DNA from: SHVO01 sp041919675
GTDB taxonomy: Bacteria; Pseudomonadota; Alphaproteobacteria; Rhodospirillales; Rhodospirillaceae
Direction of reading: 5' to 3'
Assembly (NCBI GenBank): GCA_041919675.1
Contig: JAYRTJ010000107.1
Span: forward strand, 1 to 11,947
DNA: 11,947 nt
Below, in pieces: positions 8,901-11,947 of this stretch. Position numbers and translations under genes: made by a program. Positions within the stretch are counted from its first letter, which is position 1. Each line of letters starts with the position of its first letter. The notes below the pieces were generated by a model, which did not search any database, was not told where the DNA came from, and was given only the letters and a program-made list of their open reading frames with translations.

Positions 8901-9151
8901 TCGAGGGCGTCGCGCACCTCGTGCGCGCCGCGCAATTCCGGCAACTGGATGTCGCGCAGCTTGTCCGCCGGCGCCACCACCTGGATACCGGCTTGCCGCG
9001 CGAATGCGGGAATCGCGCGCACGGCATCCTGCGCGGGCAGATTGAACGTCCGTTCTTCGGCGGCGGCCTTATGAGCAAAACCCGGGCTGAAAGCGAGAGC
9101 GGCGATAGCGGCTGACGTACGCAGGCGGATCTTGAGCGATGTGCGGATCAT
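5993..9151 (-). CDS. TonB-dependent receptor with N-terminal STN (secretin/TonB) domain (TBDR2)
   Basis: Complete 1052-residue outer-membrane transporter. Signal peptide about 1-31 (AAIAALAFSPGFAHKAAA). The STN domain spans about 35-106 (FNLPAQDAVRAIPAFARQAG, then LRDIQL, ALDILLKGTSLEV, VIVLRD), the fold that in transducers such as FecA talks to an inner-membrane anti-sigma factor. A low-complexity Ala/Pro linker (about 108-140) leads to the TonB box DEIVVTGS (141-148). The plug (about 150-280) has RTLILLDGQR and VDVVTGGASAAYGSDALAG, and the barrel runs to the C-terminus GRTFRAGIQFKM. Ten cysteines occur as close pairs: 465/466, 579/590, 833/841, 960/964, 1032/1039. Start supported by GGGGGA at 9157-9162. 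No sigma/anti-sigma pair lies in the window. First gene of a probable operon with the S12 hydrolase. Substrate unknown. Confidence 0.96.
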   Translation of the reverse strand: MIRTSLKIRLRTSAAIAALAFSPGFAHKAAAEERTFNLPAQDAVRAIPAFARQAGIQVVAPADKLRDIQLPELRGAHEVRDALDILLKGTSLEVATDNGSVIVLRDRTRGRGLFSRVAAGAADLAPLQMAAAAPVEAPAVDEIVVTGSRVVRDGYEAPTPVSVIGVEEIEASAAPNVAEFVNTLPALIGNTTAQSARTSMTAGGVGLNTPQARNLGVERTLILLDGQRTVGSQPTGQVDVNTFPQQLISRVDVVTGGASAAYGSDALAGVINFVLDRAFTGVKGEVQGGISNYGDDQNWNIALSAGTPFANGRGHLLLSGELSNDYGVRGAPRDWAKQGWQIINNPAYGTNAALGQSTGVPQRLVVNHAAQDVMTPGGIITAGPLKGIAFGPGGTPYNFNYGSLVLDPWMVGGEWEANSLADEGADLDPEEYRHNFFTRVSYDLSDNVEIFAQYSYAWAKSWSVCCNHFAAGDLTIQADNAFIPDSVRTRVQTLGLTNFRMGSYFSDLPYKLVQDAQRTVRRYVLGANGSFDAFGTDWTWDAYYQLGSTGARKSFYDRWKSTYTLAIDAVRAPSGAVVCRSTLANPGNGCVPWNVFGVGVNSAAAADYVAGWSYAYESYRQEVYAASMTGEPFALWAGPVSLAFGAEHRTEKVGGIESARNAANDSFVGNSRPTQGKYSVTEGFIETVIPLAENEAWAKALDFNGAVRATSYSTSGYVTTWKAGLTYSPLDDIRFRFTQSRDIRAPNNVDLFASGIFVGNLVNDPFRGGVPTNIQSETSGNRNLVPEKADTTGIGAVFSPTFLPGFQASADYFNINIKNAIGTVGRQDVPDRCFRGETAFCNSLVFDPVTGILSIVRIQPTNFIKRTNRGLDLEASYRTSMDSLVEDWSGDVSLRAMATRYLKELQDPGTGIGIVNTVGNANIRKWKYTLMATYATDPIRITWTGRGFSSGFYNVTNVECATGCPVSTTLNVTQSINRLPGAFYMDLSLRYMFLQNDSGEAEAFLSIRNLANKDPAIQAQGPAGTAHSTMPCTGQTYDCIGRTFRAGIQFKM

Positions 9152-9245
9152 GCTGGTCCCCCGAAGTTGTCACGCGGCCGGTCCCGTCCGGCACGCACCC
9201 CTCAGAGGCTAGATGGGCGAAACAAGATAATCCGCCGTCCGCCGC

Positions 9246-9267
9246 CGCAGTTTGCTGCGATTTTTTT
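9246..9267 (+). terminator. Intrinsic-terminator-like hairpin with T7 run, pointing against the genes
   Basis: CGCAG (9246-9250), loop TTTG, CTGCG (9255-9259), one A, then seven T (9261-9267). On the plus strand this is a textbook small intrinsic terminator. Both flanking genes run on the minus strand, so it would stop antisense or unannotated plus-strand transcription. On the minus strand the same bases give an A-run followed by a hairpin in the TBDR2 leader. Confidence 0.45.
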
Positions 9268-9329
9268 AACGAAACGCCGGATCACCTTGAAATTCCTCGC
9301 GATAAAAGCCGGCCGCCGGGATCGCCGAA

Positions 9330-9345
9330 CAATCTTTTGAGATTG
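9330..9345. repeat. Perfect hairpin in the TBDR2 upstream region
   Basis: CAATCT (9330-9335) and AGATTG (9340-9345) pair perfectly around the loop TTTG, the same loop as in the hairpin at 9246-9259. It sits just downstream, on the minus strand, of the candidate promoter at 9348-9374, so it would lie at the 5' end of a leader RNA or serve as an operator. No T-run follows on the minus strand. Confidence 0.35.
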
Positions 9346-9347
9346 CC

Positions 9348-9374
9348 TAAATAAAAATCGCCGCAGTGCGTCAA
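9348..9374 (-). promoter_or_regulatory. Weak candidate sigma-70-type promoter for TBDR2
   Basis: On the minus strand TTGACG (9369-9374) is followed 15 bases later by TATTTA (9348-9353). The -35 is good, the -10 is mediocre and the spacer is short. If used, it would give a leader of roughly 190 bases before the TBDR2 start that contains both hairpins. It lies only about 30 bases after the TBDR3 stop. Confidence 0.25.
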
Positions 9375-9381
9375 TCGCCGC
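9356..9381. repeat. Direct repeat of AATCGCCGC overlapping the candidate promoter
   Basis: AATCGCCGC occurs at 9356-9364 and again at 9373-9381, a 17-base period. One copy lies in the spacer of the candidate promoter and the other overlaps the upstream edge of its -35 element. This arrangement would suit a regulator binding site, but a nine-base GC-rich repeat can arise by chance. Confidence 0.25.
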
Positions 9382-9401
9382 CCGAACGGTCGATCAATCA
9401 T

Positions 9402-11947
9402 CTACATGTTGAAGCGGACGCCCGCGCGGAACACGCGGCCGAGCACATCGTAAAGTCCCGGGTTGGTCGGGCTCGCCGTGTAAGGGAAGCCGCCGGGGCC
9501 CGTCGCGACGACGGGCGGATCCTTGTCGAGCAGATTACTCACCGTCAGGAACAGATCGACCTCGCGCCCTTCTTCGTGGGCATACATTTTGTAAATCGCG
9601 CCGGCGTCCAGATAGAACGCGCCCTTGATCCGGTTATCGTTGATGGTCGGCGCCGACAACGTCGAGGTGGGGCAACCGCTCGCACACATCACGTAGGGAT
9701 AGTTGTTGATGCTGTAGAGCCCCTTGCTCACGCCCCGTCCCGTCAGGACAAAGGTAAGCGGCGCGTTCGCGTAGATGATCGAGCCCGTGTAGGCCCAGTT
9801 CGGCTGGCCGTTGCCGATATTGCTGCCCACCGTGTCATAGGGCGGATTGATGCCGTCGTCGGTGTAGTTCTTCAGGTAATGCGTCGCCAGGACACGGAAG
9901 GTCAGAAGCCCGCTCATGCCGCCGGACACGCGCTCGAGCGCGAGCTTGTAGATCGCCTCGAGATCGAGGCCGCGCGCCGTCTGGACCGTGAAGTTGAACG
10001 GCTGCACGCGGATCTGCGTGATGACGTTGCCGCCGGTCGAGGACACCCCGCGCGCGATGGCGGAACAGAACTCGGCGACGCCCTGGAAACAGCGGTCGAC
10101 GATGGTTTGGGCGCCGACGTTCTGGATGCCGCCCTTGATGTCGATATTGTAGTAGTCCGCGCTCGCGGTGAAGCCGCGCAGGAAGGACGGCGCGAACACG
10201 AGGCCGACGCCGGTCGTGTCGGCTTTTTCGGGTTCAAGCAGCGGATTGCCGACCTGGAGTCCTTGATAGGTCGTCACCGCGCCGTTGTTGAAGGGATCGG
10301 TCACGTTGCTGGTGTTGGCGGTGCCGGACTGGAACAGGTCATTGAGGTTCGGGGCACGGATATCGCGTGAGCGCGTGACCCGGAACCTGATATCGCGGCG
10401 CGGTTGATAGCTTGCGCCCAGTTTCCATGTCGCGACCAGGCCGGAGGCCGAGTAGCTGGTCGCGCGCACCGCCGCGTTCAATTCGAGGCTGTCCGCAAAG
10501 CCGGTACCGCGCGCCAGCGGCACCACCGTTTCGGCGAAAGCCTCCGTCACGTCATAACGGCCATAGGTCGGCAGGTAATTGCCCGCGAACCAGCCGTTGA
10601 TCAATGAAACGGGATCAGCCCGCCCGCCGACCTTCTCGATGCGGTGTTCCGCGCCGAGCGCCAGCGACACCGGGCCCGCCGGGACCTGGAAGGGTTCCCC
10701 GTTCACCGTCAGCGCCATCACGTCCTGCGCGAAGCGCTGGTTGCGCTGCGGATGCTCGGGGCGCTTGAAAACATAGTCGATGGCGGCCGAGGCGTTCACG
10801 CCGATGCCGAACACGTTGTACGGCACGCAGCCGTTGCCCGGTTCGCTTAAGGTGGACCGGCACATGATCGCGCCGCTCGGTCCGCGCACCGCGTCCACCG
10901 CCAGTCCGAATTCTGTTTTGGCCGTGACGAAGTAGCCGTTCTCGGACGTGCGCGAAACACCCTTCTGATAATAAGCGTCCCAGCCCCAGGTCCTGGCGAA
11001 GGCGTCGAAGCTTCCGTTCAGGCCCACGACATAGCGGTTGACGGTCCGCTCGTTGTCGAAGGTGATGGTCGGAAGATCGATATTGTTGGTCCCGAGGGTG
11101 AACTGCGAGATGTCCAGGGCCCGGGCCCGCGCCGCCACGGCGGCCGGAATAAAGGCGTTGTCGGCGCGCACGATGATGTTGCCGATATTGAATTGCTTGA
11201 GGGTCCAGCCGACGGAATGCGCGAAGCCCCATTGCGCCTGCACGAAGGCCTGGACATCCTCCGACACGTCGTAGGCGGCGCGGAAGAACAGCCCCTCGCG
11301 CGTGACCCGTTGGTCCAGCATCGTGTAGTCGGTCATCAGCGTCGATTTCCAATCGCCGCCTTGCATGAAGGGATCGCTGACCAGGGCGCCGAAATTGAGC
11401 TGAGCGGGCGTTCCGCCCGGACCGAAGTAAGTCCCGCGCAGCGCCGTGTTGACGATGATCCCGCCCGGCGTCGCCATGGTCAGGCCCGCGCCGGAGACCA
11501 GAAGGCGCTGCGGCTCGCCGTTCGTCGGCGTATAGCGCGGGTTGTTCATGATCAGCCAGCCGTCGTCGTTCCAATCGCGCGGCACGCCGAAGACGCCCGC
11601 GCGGCGGCTCCATTCCCCGCTCATCAGCACATGGCCGCGGCCGCCCGCGAAATCCGAACCGGCGCTCAAGGTGATCTTGGAGGACGGATCGTCGCCGTAG
11701 CCGGTGATGCCGCCGGACACCTCGCCTTTCAGTCCTGTAAAATTCTTGTTCAGCACGAAGTTGACCACGCCCGACAGCGCGTCCGAGCCATAGGCGGCCG
11801 ACGCGCCGCCCGTGACGACATCGATCCGGTTGATGAGCTGCTGCGGAAAATCGTTCACGTCCACGAGGCCGGTGATGGTGGACGGCACCGAACGCTGCCC
11901 ATCGAGCAGCACCAGCGTCCGGTTCGAGCCGATGCCGCGCAGGTTCA
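9402..11947 (-). CDS. TonB-dependent receptor, C-terminal part (TBDR3, N-terminus beyond right edge)
   Basis: The reading frame is open from the right edge (NLRGIGSNRTLVLLDGQR) for 847 codons to TAG at 9404-9402. Signal peptide, TonB box and the first part of the plug are missing from the window, so the presence of an STN domain cannot be judged. Visible plug motifs include LVDVNDFPQQLINRIDVVTG and GASAAYGSDALSGVVNFVLN. The barrel contains IRFRVTRSRDIRAPNLNDLF, EPEKADTTGVGLVF and the C-terminus GRVFRAGVRFNM. It is closer to TBDR2 than to an average receptor: three cysteine pairs of TBDR2 are kept with identical spacing (MCRSTLSEPGNGC, DRCFQGVAEFC, MCASGC), whereas the vicinal Cys-Cys and the C-terminal pair are absent. 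The internal GTG at 11912 is not the true start, since the homologous frame continues upstream of it. Substrate unknown. Confidence 0.95.
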   Translation of the reverse strand, partial: NLRGIGSNRTLVLLDGQRSVPSTITGLVDVNDFPQQLINRIDVVTGGASAAYGSDALSGVVNFVLNKNFTGLKGEVSGGITGYGDDPSSKITLSAGSDFAGGRGHVLMSGEWSRRAGVFGVPRDWNDDGWLIMNNPRYTPTNGEPQRLLVSGAGLTMATPGGIIVNTALRGTYFGPGGTPAQLNFGALVSDPFMQGGDWKSTLMTDYTMLDQRVTREGLFFRAAYDVSEDVQAFVQAQWGFAHSVGWTLKQFNIGNIIVRADNAFIPAAVAARARALDISQFTLGTNNIDLPTITFDNERTVNRYVVGLNGSFDAFARTWGWDAYYQKGVSRTSENGYFVTAKTEFGLAVDAVRGPSGAIMCRSTLSEPGNGCVPYNVFGIGVNASAAIDYVFKRPEHPQRNQRFAQDVMALTVNGEPFQVPAGPVSLALGAEHRIEKVGGRADPVSLINGWFAGNYLPTYGRYDVTEAFAETVVPLARGTGFADSLELNAAVRATSYSASGLVATWKLGASYQPRRDIRFRVTRSRDIRAPNLNDLFQSGTANTSNVTDPFNNGAVTTYQGLQVGNPLLEPEKADTTGVGLVFAPSFLRGFTASADYYNIDIKGGIQNVGAQTIVDRCFQGVAEFCSAIARGVSSTGGNVITQIRVQPFNFTVQTARGLDLEAIYKLALERVSGGMSGLLTFRVLATHYLKNYTDDGINPPYDTVGSNIGNGQPNWAYTGSIIYANAPLTFVLTGRGVSKGLYSINNYPYVMCASGCPTSTLSAPTINDNRIKGAFYLDAGAIYKMYAHEEGREVDLFLTVSNLLDKDPPVVATGPGGFPYTASPTNPGLYDVLGRVFRAGVRFNM

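Larger units (their letters stand above)
9152..9401 (-). promoter_or_regulatory. Intergenic region/leader upstream of TBDR2
   Basis: These 250 bases lie between the TBDR3 stop and the TBDR2 start and carry no convincing gene. They are less GC-rich than their surroundings, especially at 9258-9360. They hold the TBDR2 ribosome binding site (GGGGGA, 9157-9162), two hairpins, a direct repeat and one weak promoter match, listed separately. A further 4-bp GC dyad followed by TTTT on the minus strand (about 9304-9321) could be a weak terminator for TBDR3. Regulation of TBDR2 must lie here unless it is transcribed together with TBDR3. Confidence 0.45.

Noticed and set aside
9139..9354. 71-codon plus-strand frame in the TBDR2 upstream region
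   Set aside because: It overlaps the TBDR2 start, reads through the terminator-like hairpin and shows no domain or convincing ribosome binding site.
9366..10370. 334-codon plus-strand frame over TBDR3
   Set aside because: Antisense to the conserved TBDR3 C-terminal barrel. Composition typical of a shadow frame.

Overview
The window is GC-rich DNA with codon use and gene families typical of an oligotrophic alphaproteobacterium. Caulobacterales, Micropepsales/Rhizomicrobium or Sphingomonadales relatives are plausible. This placement rests on the abundance and type of TonB-dependent receptors (TBDRs), their VDEIVVTGSR TonB-box/plug start, and a TPR-sulfotransferase; the sequence itself does not name a taxon.

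Layout: (1) 1-1394, minus strand: the N-terminal 464 codons of a TBDR (TBDR1) running off the left edge. (2) 1395-1696: a divergent intergenic region. (3) 1697-4363, plus strand: a two-gene unit made of a TPR-repeat sulfotransferase and, 9 bases later, a secreted protein that looks like the DUF4350/GATase1-like group. (4) 4364-4398: a short convergent spacer with two abutting hairpins. (5) 4399-9151, minus strand: a likely two-gene operon in which an STN-domain TBDR (TBDR2) is transcribed first, followed 67 bases later by a secreted serine hydrolase of the beta-lactamase class C (S12) family. (6) 9152-9401: a 250-base leader/intergenic region with several small hairpins, one of which looks like an intrinsic terminator pointing against the flanking genes. 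(7) 9402-11947, minus strand: the C-terminal 847 codons of a third TBDR (TBDR3), whose N-terminus lies beyond the right edge.

The three receptors are clear paralogues: the same plug motifs, the same extracellular-loop motifs and partly conserved cysteine pairs. The locus therefore looks like an expanded outer-membrane uptake cluster with two inserted enzymatic modules. The most plausible joint role is uptake of related substrates across the outer membrane with periplasmic hydrolysis by the S12 enzyme. The sulfotransferase/DUF4350 pair would be a cytoplasmic modification enzyme plus an exported partner. The substrate cannot be read from the sequence. No rRNA, tRNA, CRISPR array, transposase or phage gene was recognised. 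The long opposite-strand reading frames inside the receptor genes are GC-rich shadows and are left out.
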